A stretch of 64,000 bases of DNA from JBGAPI01 sp044221335 (GTDB taxonomy: Bacteria > Pseudomonadota > Gammaproteobacteria > Xanthomonadales > Ahniellaceae), in assembly GCA_044221335.1 (NCBI GenBank), contig JBGAPI010000005.1, positions 1 through 64,000 of the forward strand. Direction: 5' to 3'. The stretch's first letter is position 1; every line of letters begins with the position of its first letter. Under the pieces are notes generated by a model, which was not told the DNA's origin, did not search any database, and saw nothing but the letters and a program-made list of their open reading frames with translations. A program made the position numbers and the translations under genes. This document shows positions 51,599 to 60,276 of the stretch, one piece after another.

Positions 51599-51640
51599 TC
51601 CACCGCCCACCCCGACGACCTGCGAGACCTGGAAGCGACC

Positions 51641-52114
51641 ATGAGCGAAGCGCCCCGCGAACTGCGCAGCCTGCTGATCACCGTGACCGGCGGCCGCTGC
51701 CTGCTGCCGAACGCGAACGTCGCCGAGATCATCACCGCGGCGACACCGGATCCGGTGGAAAACGCCCCCGCCTGGCTGCTCGGCCGGGTCCGCTGGCGCG
51801 GCTGGCGCGTGCCGCTGTTCTCGTTCTCGCTGCTGACCGGGCTGGCCGAGAAGGAGCGCGCGCTGAACGCGAAGGTGTGCATCCTGAAGTCCCTCGGTTC
51901 GCACGCGCGCATGCCCTACACGGCCATGCTCTGCCTCGGCTTCCCGCGCCTGACCACGGTCACGCCGGATATCCTGATCCCGACCGGCAGCGACTACGAC
52001 GTCACCGCCGGCGTGCGCCATCGCGTGCTGCTGCGCGACGACCAGGCCTACATCCCCGACCTCACCTACATCGAGGGTGAGATCGCCGGCGTGCTGACCC
52101 AGGCCGCAGCGTAG
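51641..52114 (+). CDS. chpC: CheW-like adaptor ChpC
   Basis: 157-aa CheW-domain protein, the second adaptor of the Pil-Chp system, proposed to link other receptors to ChpA. Features: LITVTGGRCLLPNANVAEII, WLLGRVRWRGWRVPLFSF and HRVLLRDDQAYIPDLTYIEG. It ends the operon; its TAG stop belongs to a GTAG repeat. In Pseudomonas chpD and chpE follow; here they are missing. Confidence 0.9.
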   Translation: MSEAPRELRSLLITVTGGRCLLPNANVAEIITAATPDPVENAPAWLLGRVRWRGWRVPLFSFSLLTGLAEKERALNAKVCILKSLGSHARMPYTAMLCLGFPRLTTVTPDILIPTGSDYDVTAGVRHRVLLRDDQAYIPDLTYIEGEIAGVLTQAAA

Positions 52115-52147
52115 GGCGGGCACCGCCCGCCATCGCGAAGGGCACCT
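52111..52147 (+). repeat. GTAG hairpin repeat at the chpC stop codon
   Basis: GTAGGGCGGGCACCGCCCGC followed by CATCGCGAAGGGCACC: the same foot, palindromic stem (GGCGGGC/GCCCGCC) and CGCGA tail as the array cores. TAG 52112-52114 is the chpC stop. Confidence 0.75.
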
Positions 52148-52285
52148 GCCGGGTGGCGGTTGCGGGAGCGTTCTGAACTGCCGAACTCTGCCGCTGTCGT
52201 GAGCAAACGAAGCGGTTGTGTGAGCCCCCTCGAGTCACTGCGCGCGCCGGGAGCGCACGCGAACAGTGAAGCTGGCTCGAAGGTC

Positions 52286-52305
52286 GGCGGGCAGGAATGC
52301 CCGCC
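52286..52305. terminator. Hairpin GGCGGGC-AGGAAT-GCCCGCC
   Basis: Perfect 7-bp stem with a 6-base loop in the chpC/rsmE gap. No U-tract; candidate bidirectional transcript end or a small repeat. Confidence 0.45.
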
Positions 52306-52316
52306 GTCAGGGGGGC

Positions 52317-52339
52317 GGCCCGGCGCTCAGCGCCGGGCC
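52317..52339. terminator. Hairpin GGCCCGGCGC-TCA-GCGCCGGGCC
   Basis: Perfect 10-bp GC stem with a 3-base loop, 12 bases after the previous hairpin. It could stop transcription from both convergent operons. Confidence 0.5.
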
Positions 52340-52498
52340 AGGGTTGTGCGAGCAATCCACCGTCTTCGAAGTCCGGGCAGTCGGGCTCCATCAGGAATCG
52401 TCATGCTTGATGGAAGCGGCATCAGCCGTGATGGCGAAGGGCAGCAAAGAGCGACCGTCGATCCGTCCCGTGTATACCTGCGCTTCGCGACGAGGTGA

Positions 52499-52544
52499 CA
52501 CCTCGCCATCGGCGCTGACGCCCGTTCCGCAACAGCCGCCCTAC
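52499..52544 (-). repeat. Expanded GTAG repeat at the rsmE stop codon
   Basis: On the minus strand GTAGGGCGGCTGTTGCGGAA begins the element and AGCGCCGATGGCGAGGTG ends it. It keeps the GTAGGGCG foot and the GCGAGG tail but has a longer middle. TAG (52543-52541) is the rsmE stop in the frame GAT TTC GGG TAG. Confidence 0.5.
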
Positions 52545-53278
52545 CCGAAATCGCCGGCAGCGGCCTGGCAGACGCTGAGCGCCACCACTCCCGCCGTCTC
52601 GGTGCGAAGCACGCGTGGCCCGAGCCGCACGCCCTCGAATCCGGCCGCGCCGAGCGTCGCGAGATCGCGCTCCGACCAGCCACCCTCCGGGCCGATCGCC
52701 AGCAGGATCGGCGTGGAGCTTCCGTTGATCGCCTGGTTCAGCGTCAGCGCCGACTCCGGATGCAGGAACAGGCGCCGCTGGGCATTGCCGGCGACCTCCG
52801 CCCCGAAGGCCGCGAGCGAGGCCGGCTGGACGAGCTCCGGGAGCCGCGCCCGACCGCACTGCTCGGCAGCGCTCTCGATCACACGTCGCCAGTGCACCAT
52901 CCGCCGGTCCGCGCGCTCCTCGTCGAGCTTGACCTCGGTCCGCTCGCTGACGATCGGCGCGATCCGGGTGGCACCAAGCTCGGTGGCCTTCTGCAGGATC
53001 CAGTCCATCTTCTCGCCGCGGGCGATCGACTGCGCCAGTGTCAGGTCGAGCGGCGATTCGCTGTCCACCGCGAGACGCTCCAGCACGTCGACCGCGACCC
53101 ACTTGCCGTGCACCACCAGCTGACTGCGGTAGTCGTGGCCATCGCCGTTGAAGCAGTGCACCTCGAAGCCGTCGCGCAGGCGCAACACCCGGGTCAGGTG
53201 CTCGGCGGCGTGCTGCGGCAGCTCGTGGCGGCCTGCATCGGCGAGCGGCAGGTCGACGAAGACGCGGATCTTGCGCAT
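52541..53278 (-). CDS. rsmE: 16S rRNA m3U1498 methyltransferase
   Basis: SPOUT-class RNA methyltransferase of 245 aa (E. coli 243). N-terminal PUA-like part (MRKIRVFVDLPL, HLTRVLRLRDGFEV), then SIARGEKMDWILQKATELGA, the knot motifs LLAIGPEGGWSERD and RLGPRVLRTETA. It methylates U1498 of 16S rRNA. Its ATG is two bases after the bioA stop, so the two genes are coupled. Confidence 0.95.
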   Translation of the reverse strand: MRKIRVFVDLPLADAGRHELPQHAAEHLTRVLRLRDGFEVHCFNGDGHDYRSQLVVHGKWVAVDVLERLAVDSESPLDLTLAQSIARGEKMDWILQKATELGATRIAPIVSERTEVKLDEERADRRMVHWRRVIESAAEQCGRARLPELVQPASLAAFGAEVAGNAQRRLFLHPESALTLNQAINGSSTPILLAIGPEGGWSERDLATLGAAGFEGVRLGPRVLRTETAGVVALSVCQAAAGDFG

Positions 53279-53280
53279 GG

Positions 53281-54633
53281 TCAGTCCCGGGTGGCGAGAT
53301 CGATGCCGTCGCGCGCGACGCGGGCCAGCCCGGCGATCTCGTCCACCGTGATGCAGTAGGGGGGCATGAAATACACCACCGGTCCCAGCGGGCGCAACAG
53401 CGCGCCGTTGTCGAGCCCGTGGCGGTAGACGCGCAGGCCGCGACGCTCCGCGGCCGGGTAGGGCCTGCGACCCGGCTTGTCGCGCACCATCTCGATCGCC
53501 AGGATCATTCCGCGCTGGCGTACTTCCGCAACGTGCGGATGGTCGACGAGCTCCGCCGTTGCCGTCGCCATCGCGCGGGCCAGCTCGTGATTGCGCTCGA
53601 GGACCGGCTGCGAACGGAACCGGCGGATCGTCGCCAGCGCTGCGGCGCAGGCCAGCGGATTGCCGGTATAGCTGTGCGAATGCAGGAACGCGCGCTGGCG
53701 GGCGTAGTCGGCGTAGAAGGCCTGATAGACCGACTCGCCGGTCAGCACCACCGACAGCGGCAGGAAGCCGCCGGTCAGTCCCTTGGACAGGCACATGAAA
53801 TCCGGGGAGATTCCCGCCTGCTCGCAGGCGAACAGCGTGCCGGTGCGGCCGAAGCCGACCGCGATCTCGTCGGCGATCAGGTGCACGCGGTGGCGGTCGC
53901 AGGCCGCGCGCGCCAGCCGCAGGTACTCGGGGTCGTACATCCGCATCCCGCCCGCGCACTGCACCAGCGGCTCCAGGATCAGCGCGCAGACCTCGCCGGC
54001 GTGGCGCTCCAGCGTGCGCTCGAGCTCGGCCGCGGCGCGGCGGGCGACGTCGACCGGCGATTCGCCGGGCGCCGCGTCCCAGGCATCCGGCGAGGGCACC
54101 ACCAGCGGCGTCAGCAGCAGCGGCGCGTAGGTGTCGCGGTACAGGCCGACGTCGGAGACCGACAGCGCACCGAGCGTCTCGCCGTGGTAGCTGCCGGACA
54201 GCGCGACGAAGCGCGTCCGGCGCGTCTCGCCGACGTTGTGCCAGTAGTGGAAGCTCATCTTCAGCGCGACCTCGACGGCGGCCGAGCCGTTGTCCGCGAA
54301 GAAGACGCGCTCCAGGCCGGGCGGGGTGATCTCGACCAGCGCCTCGGCCAGCTCGACCGCCGGCGCGTGGGTGAAGCCGGCGAAGATCACGTGCTCCAGC
54401 TTCCCCAGCTGCTCCGCGATGGCGTCGCGGATGAACGGGGCGCCATGGCCGAACAGGTTCACCCACCAGGAGCTGACCGCGTCCAGGTAGCGTCTGCCGT
54501 CGTGGTCGACGAGCCAGGCGCCCTCGCCGCGCGCGATCGGAACCATCGGCAGCCATTCGTGGTCCGCCATCTGGGTGCAGGGATGCCAGACGCGCGCGAG
54601 GTCGCGGCGCGCCCATTCGAGGTTGGAATTCAT
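53281..54633 (-). CDS. bioA: Adenosylmethionine-8-amino-7-oxononanoate aminotransferase
   Basis: PLP enzyme of biotin synthesis, 450 aa (E. coli 429), converting KAPA to DAPA with SAM as amino donor. N-terminal DLARVWHPCTQM, SSWWVNLFGHG, FADNGSAAVEVALKMS, GSYHGETLGALSV, IADEIAVGFGRTGT and the PLP lysine in LSKGLTGGFLPLSV are all intact. ATG 54633 is preferred over upstream extension. Divergent from gspG with a 57-bp gap that must hold both promoters. Confidence 0.95.
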   Translation of the reverse strand: MNSNLEWARRDLARVWHPCTQMADHEWLPMVPIARGEGAWLVDHDGRRYLDAVSSWWVNLFGHGAPFIRDAIAEQLGKLEHVIFAGFTHAPAVELAEALVEITPPGLERVFFADNGSAAVEVALKMSFHYWHNVGETRRTRFVALSGSYHGETLGALSVSDVGLYRDTYAPLLLTPLVVPSPDAWDAAPGESPVDVARRAAAELERTLERHAGEVCALILEPLVQCAGGMRMYDPEYLRLARAACDRHRVHLIADEIAVGFGRTGTLFACEQAGISPDFMCLSKGLTGGFLPLSVVLTGESVYQAFYADYARQRAFLHSHSYTGNPLACAAALATIRRFRSQPVLERNHELARAMATATAELVDHPHVAEVRQRGMILAIEMVRDKPGRRPYPAAERRGLRVYRHGLDNGALLRPLGPVVYFMPPYCITVDEIAGLARVARDGIDLATRD

Positions 54634-54690
54634 CGGGTTGCTATCATCCGGCCCGCCTTGCGAACGGGCAAGGCGGACATCGAGGTGGCT

Positions 54691-55122
54691 ATGACGGTTG
54701 CAAGTATGAAGCGGGCGGGCGGATTCACCTTCATCGAGATCGTGGTCGCGATCGCCATCCTGGCGATCCTGGCGGCGATGATCGCCCCCAAGGTGATCGG
54801 CAAGATCGACGACGCCAACGTGGCGCGTGCCAAGAGCGACATCTCGTCGGTCGGCACGGCGCTCAATCTCTACAAGCTCGACAACTACGGCTACCCGAGC
54901 ACCCAGCAGGGCCTCGATGCCCTGGTGAACCGTCCGGGAGGCCAGCCGCCGGCGCCGAACTGGAAGCAGTACCTGGACCGCCTGCCGAAGGACCCCTGGG
55001 GCCACGACTACCAGTACCTCTCGCCCGGGCAGCACGGCGAATTCGACGTCTACACGATGGGACGCGACGGCCAGCCGGGTGGTGAAGGACCCGACGCCGA
55101 CATCGGCAACTGGACCCCCTGA
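54691..55122 (+). CDS. gspG: Type II secretion major pseudopilin GspG
   Basis: Major pseudopilin, 143 aa. Prepilin cleavage site GG-FTFIEIVVAIAILAIL with Phe+1 and Glu+5, followed by a C-terminal domain with the typical TALNLYKLDNYGYPSTQQGL (20 residues), KDPWGHDYQYLSPG and a Ca-binding-like end (MGRDGQPGGEGPDADIGNW). Starts at ATG 54691 behind GAGGTG; ATG 54706 also possible. First gene of this gsp block; gspE and gspF are not upstream. Confidence 0.95.
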   Translation: MTVASMKRAGGFTFIEIVVAIAILAILAAMIAPKVIGKIDDANVARAKSDISSVGTALNLYKLDNYGYPSTQQGLDALVNRPGGQPPAPNWKQYLDRLPKDPWGHDYQYLSPGQHGEFDVYTMGRDGQPGGEGPDADIGNWTP

Positions 55123-55156
55123 CGCGTCCCGGCCGCAGCCCGCCCGGAGAAATGCC

Positions 55157-55645
55157 GTGCGCGGATTCACGCTGATCGAGGTGCTGGTCGCCGTGGCGAT
55201 CGTCGCGCTGATGGCGGCCGCGGTCGCGCTCTCGGTCGGCAGCGCCGGCGCCAACCGCGCCGCGGAGCGCGAGGCGCAACGGCTGGCGCAGCTGGTCGAG
55301 CACGTCTGCGAGCGCGCGAGCCTCACCGGCCGGCCGCATGGCCTGCACGTCGCGCTCGAGCGCTACTCCTTCTCGGTCTGGGACGGCAACGAATTCGTGT
55401 TCATCACCCGCGACGAGCTGCGCCAGCGCGAACTGCCGGCCGGGCTGCGTTTCGAGATCGGCGCCGCGGGCGCCGGCGTCACGCTGGGCGAGAAGTACGC
55501 CGAGAAGCCGCAGGTCGTGTGCTGGCCGAGTGGCGAGATCACGCCGTTCACCCTCGACATCACGGTGGCGCCGCGGCAGCCGCTGTATCGGGTCGACGCG
55601 GCGGTCGACGGAACGCTCAAGGTCGCACAGGTGGCCAAGCCGTGA
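55157..55645 (+). CDS. gspH: Minor pseudopilin GspH
   Basis: 162 aa. Starts at GTG 55157 directly as MRGFTLIEVLVAVAIVALMA, with GGAGA six bases before it. That leaves an unusually short leader (MRG) before Phe+1. The rest matches GspH (WPSGEITPFTL near the end). Overlaps gspI by four bases. Confidence 0.9.
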   Translation: MRGFTLIEVLVAVAIVALMAAAVALSVGSAGANRAAEREAQRLAQLVEHVCERASLTGRPHGLHVALERYSFSVWDGNEFVFITRDELRQRELPAGLRFEIGAAGAGVTLGEKYAEKPQVVCWPSGEITPFTLDITVAPRQPLYRVDAAVDGTLKVAQVAKP

Positions 55646-56097
55646 ACGGGTCGGATCGCGTCCGGTCGAAATCGCCGGAATCTCATGACGGCTGCGGCCA
55701 GCGTCGGCGAAAGCCGCTGGGCCCGCGCGTGCGCAGGGGCGCCGGCGGCTTCTCGCTGCTCGAGGTCGTGGTCGCGCTGGCGGTGATCGCGCTGATCCTG
55801 GTGGGGCTCAGCAAGAGCGCCGGCCAGGGTGCCCATGCGCTGGAGATCGAGCGCGACGACCTGCTGGCGCAATGGGTCGCGTCCGACGTGCTGGCCGAGA
55901 CCCGCCTCGCCGAGCGCTTTCCCGCCCTCGGCAAGCGCGAGGGCAGCCTGCTCATGGGCCAGCGCGAATACCGCTGGGAACTGATCGTGGCGACCACGCA
56001 GGAGCCGGCGGTGCGGCGGATGGACGTCCGGGTGTTTCTCGACCGCGAGCGCGACAAGCCCCTGTACACGCTGGTCGGCTTCGCGGGGCAGCAATGA
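55642..56097 (+). CDS. gspI: Minor pseudopilin GspI
   Basis: 151 aa. GTG start overlapping the gspH stop (GTGA). A long basic leader of about 35 residues precedes the prepilin site GG-FSLLEVVVALAVIALILV. C-terminal GQREYRWELIVATT and RRMDVRVF are GspI-like. The tip complex I-J-K caps the pseudopilus. Confidence 0.9.
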   Translation: MNGSDRVRSKSPESHDGCGQRRRKPLGPRVRRGAGGFSLLEVVVALAVIALILVGLSKSAGQGAHALEIERDDLLAQWVASDVLAETRLAERFPALGKREGSLLMGQREYRWELIVATTQEPAVRRMDVRVFLDRERDKPLYTLVGFAGQQ

Positions 56098-56810
56098 TGC
56101 GCATCGCGACCGATCCGTCCGCGCGGAACGTACCGGGATCCCCTGACCGCGGGGGCGACAGCGTGGCGCGGCAGCGCGACGACGCGCGTCGCCGCCGGCG
56201 CGCGGTCGGATTCTCGCTGCTGGAGATCCTCGTCGCGGTCGCGATCTTCGCGGTGATCGGCGTGATCGCCTATTCCGGACTCGCCGGTGTCAGCCGGACC
56301 CGCGAGCGCCTGACGGCCGCGAATGCCCGGCTGCGCCAGCTGTCGATGGCCGTCCACCTCCTGGAGACCGACCTCGGCCAGGCCGCGAATCGACCGATCC
56401 GCGGCAGCCTCGGCGAGAACGAACCGGCGCTCGCCGGCACCCGCAACACGCTGGCGCTGTCCCACTACGACTGGTCGAGCGCCAACGACCCCGGCGCCGC
56501 AGCACTGTCGCGCAGCGCCTACGGTCTCGGCGACGGCGGTCTCGTGCGGCAGCACTGGACGGTGCTCGACCGCGCACCGGGCAGCGTCGCCCAGAACCGC
56601 AAGCTCGCCGACGGCATCAAGGTGCTGGAGCTGCGCTACCGCGACAGCAGCGGGCGCTGGAGCAACCAGTGGCCCTCCGCCGAATCGGCGCGGCGCGGCG
56701 CGCTGGAGCCGCTGCCGACGGCGGTCGAGGTCGCGATCGAATCCGACGACATCGGCCGTCTCCGGCGGGTCATCGAGATCCCGAAGGGCAGCGCGGAGGC
56801 CGACCAGTGA
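56094..56810 (+). CDS. gspJ: Minor pseudopilin GspJ
   Basis: 238 aa. ATGA overlap with gspI. Long Arg-rich leader (about 38 residues), then VG-FSLLEILVAVAIFAVIGV. GspJ features: LRQLSMAVHLLETDLGQAANRPI and the C-terminal LPTAVEVAIESDDIG. Interacts with GspI and GspK. Confidence 0.9.
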   Translation: MMRIATDPSARNVPGSPDRGGDSVARQRDDARRRRRAVGFSLLEILVAVAIFAVIGVIAYSGLAGVSRTRERLTAANARLRQLSMAVHLLETDLGQAANRPIRGSLGENEPALAGTRNTLALSHYDWSSANDPGAAALSRSAYGLGDGGLVRQHWTVLDRAPGSVAQNRKLADGIKVLELRYRDSSGRWSNQWPSAESARRGALEPLPTAVEVAIESDDIGRLRRVIEIPKGSAEADQ

Positions 56811-57745
56811 GGCGGTACCAGGGCGGTGTCGCGCTGTTCGTCGCGCTGCTGGTGGTGGCGATCGCGACCGTGCTGATCGCCGGCCTGCTGGACCAGGGCC
56901 AGGTCGCGCTGGCCCGCACCCGCGCCACCCTGCGCGCGACCCAGGCCGACGAACTCGGCCGCGGCCTGGAGGACTTCGCCATCGACGTCCTGCGCCGCGA
57001 CGACGCGCTGAAGGCCGACGTCGACACCGCTGGTGACCTGTGGTCGCAGCCGCTGCCGCCGACTCCGGTCCCGGGCGGCAGCATCGCCGGGCGCCTCGTC
57101 GACCTCAACGGCCGCTTCAACCTCAACTCGCTGCTGGTCGCCGGCCAGGTCGACCGCGAGGTCGCGCTGCCGCGCCTGCAGCGCCTGCTCGGGGCGCTGG
57201 AGCTCAACCCGCAGATCGCCGAAGCGATCGCCGACTGGATCGATGCCGACCAGGCGCCCACCAGCGGCGGTGCCGAGGACAACTACTACCTGGCGCAACC
57301 GCTGTCCTACCGCGCCGCCAACGCGCCGATGATCGACGTGACCGAGCTGCGCCGGGTCCGCGGGGTCGACGAAGAGGCCTACGCGAAGCTGGCGCCACTG
57401 GTCGTGGCGTTGCCGCCGGACGCGCCGCTCAACATCAACACCGCGGCGATGGAGCAGCTGATGGCGCTCGACCCCAGAATCACCCGCGATGTCGCCCGCC
57501 GCCTCGGCAACGAGCACGGCCAGACCTGGAACTCCCTGCAGGACTTCACCCGCGCCCTGAACGATCTCGGGATCCTGATCGACGCCGGCTCGCCGAGCCT
57601 GCGCGGCGTGGGGGTCAAGAGCACCTGGTTCCGCTCCCGCGCCACCATCGACCTCGACGGCATCCCGCTGACCCGGGAGGCGCTGATCGTGCGCGACCGC
57701 CGCGGTCCCCGGGTGATCGCGCGCTGGGCGGGACCACGGGAATGA
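56807..57745 (+). CDS. gspK: Minor pseudopilin GspK
   Basis: 312 aa, the large tip pseudopilin. GTGA overlap with gspJ. N-terminus MRRYQGGVALFVALLVVAIA with a G-V/A cleavage region and no Glu+5, as is usual for GspK. Contains GRLVDLNGRFNLNSLL, DWIDADQAPTSGGAEDNYY (19 residues), and the LNINTAAMEQLMAL helix-hairpin-like segment. Confidence 0.92.
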   Translation: MRRYQGGVALFVALLVVAIATVLIAGLLDQGQVALARTRATLRATQADELGRGLEDFAIDVLRRDDALKADVDTAGDLWSQPLPPTPVPGGSIAGRLVDLNGRFNLNSLLVAGQVDREVALPRLQRLLGALELNPQIAEAIADWIDADQAPTSGGAEDNYYLAQPLSYRAANAPMIDVTELRRVRGVDEEAYAKLAPLVVALPPDAPLNINTAAMEQLMALDPRITRDVARRLGNEHGQTWNSLQDFTRALNDLGILIDAGSPSLRGVGVKSTWFRSRATIDLDGIPLTREALIVRDRRGPRVIARWAGPRE

Positions 57746-57836
57746 GCGACGTTCCCGCCTCGGTACGGCGCAAATCCGTACAATCGCCGGCTTCCGCTCG
57801 TTCCCGCCGCGCCACCCACGTCCGCACCGGTCACGC

Positions 57837-59033
57837 ATGAATCATCGCCTGTTGATCCGAATCGATGCCGCCGGCGCCGTGCGCGACTGGTGCATCAGCG
57901 ATGAGCGCGGAGCGAGCCCGGGCGCCCAGCGCGGCGTGCCGGCGCCGTCGGTGCTGGCCGCGGCGCGCGACATCATCGTGCTGGCGCCGCAGGAGGCCTT
58001 CCTGGTCGCCGACGTGACCCTGGCGGCGAAGAGCCGCGAGCAGCTGGCGCGCGCGCTGCCGTTCGCGCTGGAAGACCTGCTGATCGATTCGGTCGAGGCC
58101 CTGCATTTCGCCTCGGCGCGCGGCGAGGGCGACCACCATGCCGCCGCCGCCGTCCGCCGCGACCAGCTCGCCGCCTGGATCGCGAAGCTGGCGGAGCAGG
58201 GCATCGCCCCCGACGCACTTCTGCCCGACGCGCTGGCACTGCCGCCGTCGGACGACGACATCGCGCTGCTGGTCGACGGCACCCGTTGCCTGCTCGCCTT
58301 CGCCGACGGTCGTGCCCTGGCAGTGCCGCACGACGACGTCGGTCTCCTGTTCTCGCACCTGACCGTGCCGACCGACGCCGAAGGCGCGATCCGGGTGCGC
58401 CGCTACTGCTCGCCGGTGAAGCCGCCGATCGCCGGCTGCGTGATCGACGACGACAGCGCGTATTCCCATCCGCTGCTGGCCTTGTCCGCCGGCCTCGCGG
58501 AGACGGTGTGGCCGAATCTCCTGATCGGCGCCTTCGCGCCGCGCCACCGCGGTGCCGGCGCGCAGCGCTGGTGGAAGATCGCCGCGGTCCTCGCCGTGCT
58601 GGGCCTGGTCACGGCGTTCGCCGCGCTGGCGGGCGAGCGCTGGCTGCTGACGCGCCGCCTGACCGCCGTCCGCACCGAGATGACCCGGGTGTTCCAGACC
58701 GCCTTCCCCGACCAGACCAAGATCGTCGATCCCGCGGCGCAGATGCACGGCGAGTACAACAAGCGCACCGCCGAGGGCGCCGCCGACGACGCGCTGGCCC
58801 TCGCCGCACGGGTGGCGCCGATCCTCGGCAGCAACCCGCAGAACACCATCCGGGCGATGGAATTCCGCAACGGCGCGCTGGAGATCACCGTGCTCGCCAA
58901 CGAGGTCAGCGCGATCGACCGGATGCGCGAGGCCGCGGCGGCGATCCCGGGCCTGACCGCCGAGGTCGCCTCGGCCAACACCTCGGAGCGCGGCGTCGAA
59001 GGCCGCCTCCGGATCGCGGAGCGCGGCAAATGA
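57837..59033 (+). CDS. gspL: Type II secretion protein GspL
   Basis: 398 aa. Cytoplasmic actin-like domain (residues 1-235, e.g. RALPFALEDLLIDSVEALHF) that docks the ATPase GspE, one membrane helix (about 246-265, IAAVLAVLGLVTAFAALAG) and a periplasmic ferredoxin-like domain. The 91-bp gap from gspK is the largest in the operon and could hold a secondary promoter; it contains no convincing gene. Confidence 0.9.
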   Translation: MNHRLLIRIDAAGAVRDWCISDERGASPGAQRGVPAPSVLAAARDIIVLAPQEAFLVADVTLAAKSREQLARALPFALEDLLIDSVEALHFASARGEGDHHAAAAVRRDQLAAWIAKLAEQGIAPDALLPDALALPPSDDDIALLVDGTRCLLAFADGRALAVPHDDVGLLFSHLTVPTDAEGAIRVRRYCSPVKPPIAGCVIDDDSAYSHPLLALSAGLAETVWPNLLIGAFAPRHRGAGAQRWWKIAAVLAVLGLVTAFAALAGERWLLTRRLTAVRTEMTRVFQTAFPDQTKIVDPAAQMHGEYNKRTAEGAADDALALAARVAPILGSNPQNTIRAMEFRNGALEITVLANEVSAIDRMREAAAAIPGLTAEVASANTSERGVEGRLRIAERGK

Positions 59034-59521
59034 AGCGCTGGTGGGAATCCCTTTCCGAACGCGATCGCCGTGCGATCTCGGTGCTCGGCCTGGTCGCTCT
59101 GATCGCCGGATTCTGGCTGTTCGGGGTGTCGCCGCTGATCGAGTCGCGCAACAGCCTGCGGAAGCAATTGGCCGCCGCCGAGCGCGAGCTGTACTGGATG
59201 CGCGGCGCCGCCGCCGACATCGCCCAGCGCCGCGCCGCCGGCCAGCTCGGCTCGACCGGCGACCGTGCCGGCCAGTCGCTGCTCGGCCTGGCCGACAAGA
59301 CGGCGCATACCGCGGGCCTCGGCGACGGGCTGAAGCGGATCGAGCCGGTCGGCGCCAACCGCGTCAACGTCTGGCTGGAGAACGTCGCGTTCGACAAGTG
59401 CGCCGTCTGGGTCGAGACGCTGTCCTCGCAGTACGGCGTCGGCGTCGAATCCTTCGCGTTCGACCGCACCGCCGCGACCGGCGCGGTCAACGGTCGCGTC
59501 ACCCTGCTGGATCGCCAGTGA
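59030..59521 (+). CDS. gspM: Type II secretion protein GspM
   Basis: 163 aa. ATGA overlap with gspL. N-terminal KRWWESLSERDRRAISVLGL and a membrane helix LVALIAGFWLFGVSPLIE, then a coiled coil and small periplasmic domain. Partner of GspL in the inner-membrane platform. Confidence 0.9.
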   Translation: MKRWWESLSERDRRAISVLGLVALIAGFWLFGVSPLIESRNSLRKQLAAAERELYWMRGAAADIAQRRAAGQLGSTGDRAGQSLLGLADKTAHTAGLGDGLKRIEPVGANRVNVWLENVAFDKCAVWVETLSSQYGVGVESFAFDRTAATGAVNGRVTLLDRQ

Positions 59522-60276
59522 TGCTCCGCAAGATCCTCCTCGTCGCCGCCATCCTGGTCGCGATCGTCGTCTGTCTCGTCATCACCGCTCCGGCGGGCCT
59601 CGCCTGGCGGGTGGCGCGTCCGCACGCCGGGCCGCTGGTGCTCGAAGGCGTCGGCGGCAGCGTCTGGCAGGGCCAGGCGGCAATGCTGGCGCTATACAAC
59701 AACGGCCTCGGCCAGGCGAGCTGGCACCTTTCGCCGTGGGCGCTGCTGACCGGGCGGCTCGATGGCGACGTCAAGGTCGACGGCGCGGTGGTCGGCATCG
59801 ATGCGACGCTCGCCGGCACGACCGCCGCGCCGCAGGTGCTCGGCGCCCGCGCCGATTTCCCGGCCCAGGTGCTGGCGCCGGCGCTCGACCTGCCGGGCCT
59901 GTCGCTGCTGGGCGACGTCCATGTCGAGATCGAGCGCCTGGAGCTCCGCGAGGGACTGCCGTTCGCCGCGGTCGGCAGCGCGACCTGGCGGAACGTCGGC
60001 CTGACCGGCGTCGCCGAGGCCAGCCTGCCCGGGATCAAGGCGACCATCGTGTCGCCGGTCGACGGCCAGATCGCGGTCGCCTTCAACGACCTCGGCGGCC
60101 CGCTGGAGGTCGACGGCAGCAGCCGCATCGTCGACGGCGCCTACGACGCCGAGGTGAAGCTGAAGCTGCGCGAGGAGAACCCCACCCTGGCGCAGGCGCT
60201 GACCCACATCGGCGAACGCACGCCGGACGGCGCGACGCTGCTGCGCATTCACGGCAAGATCGAACGGATGAAGTGA
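59521..60276 (+). CDS. gspN: Type II secretion protein GspN
   Basis: 251 aa. Membrane anchor ILLVAAILVAIVVCLVITAP and a periplasmic beta-rich domain (LEGVGGSVWQGQA, ASWHLSPWALLTGRLDGDV) typical of GspN. Shares one base with the gspM stop. In Xanthomonas gspD usually follows; here an inositol monophosphatase-family gene does. Confidence 0.88.
   Translation: MLRKILLVAAILVAIVVCLVITAPAGLAWRVARPHAGPLVLEGVGGSVWQGQAAMLALYNNGLGQASWHLSPWALLTGRLDGDVKVDGAVVGIDATLAGTTAAPQVLGARADFPAQVLAPALDLPGLSLLGDVHVEIERLELREGLPFAAVGSATWRNVGLTGVAEASLPGIKATIVSPVDGQIAVAFNDLGGPLEVDGSSRIVDGAYDAEVKLKLREENPTLAQALTHIGERTPDGATLLRIHGKIERMK

Larger units (their letters stand above)
52115..52540. other. Gap where chpD/chpE would be expected
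   Basis: 426 bp between chpC and convergent rsmE. It holds a GTAG repeat at each end and two perfect hairpins in the middle. No open frame resembles an AraC regulator or LysE-type protein, so the ChpD/ChpE equivalents are absent rather than degraded recognisably. Confidence 0.6.

Noticed and set aside
52541..54616. Fusion of rsmE with an upstream 440-codon extension
   Set aside because: The extension is the shifted frame of bioA; RsmE has normal length from 53278.
57746..57836. Small gene between gspK and gspL
   Set aside because: A short ATG frame overlaps the gspK stop but is under 30 codons and has no recognisable feature.
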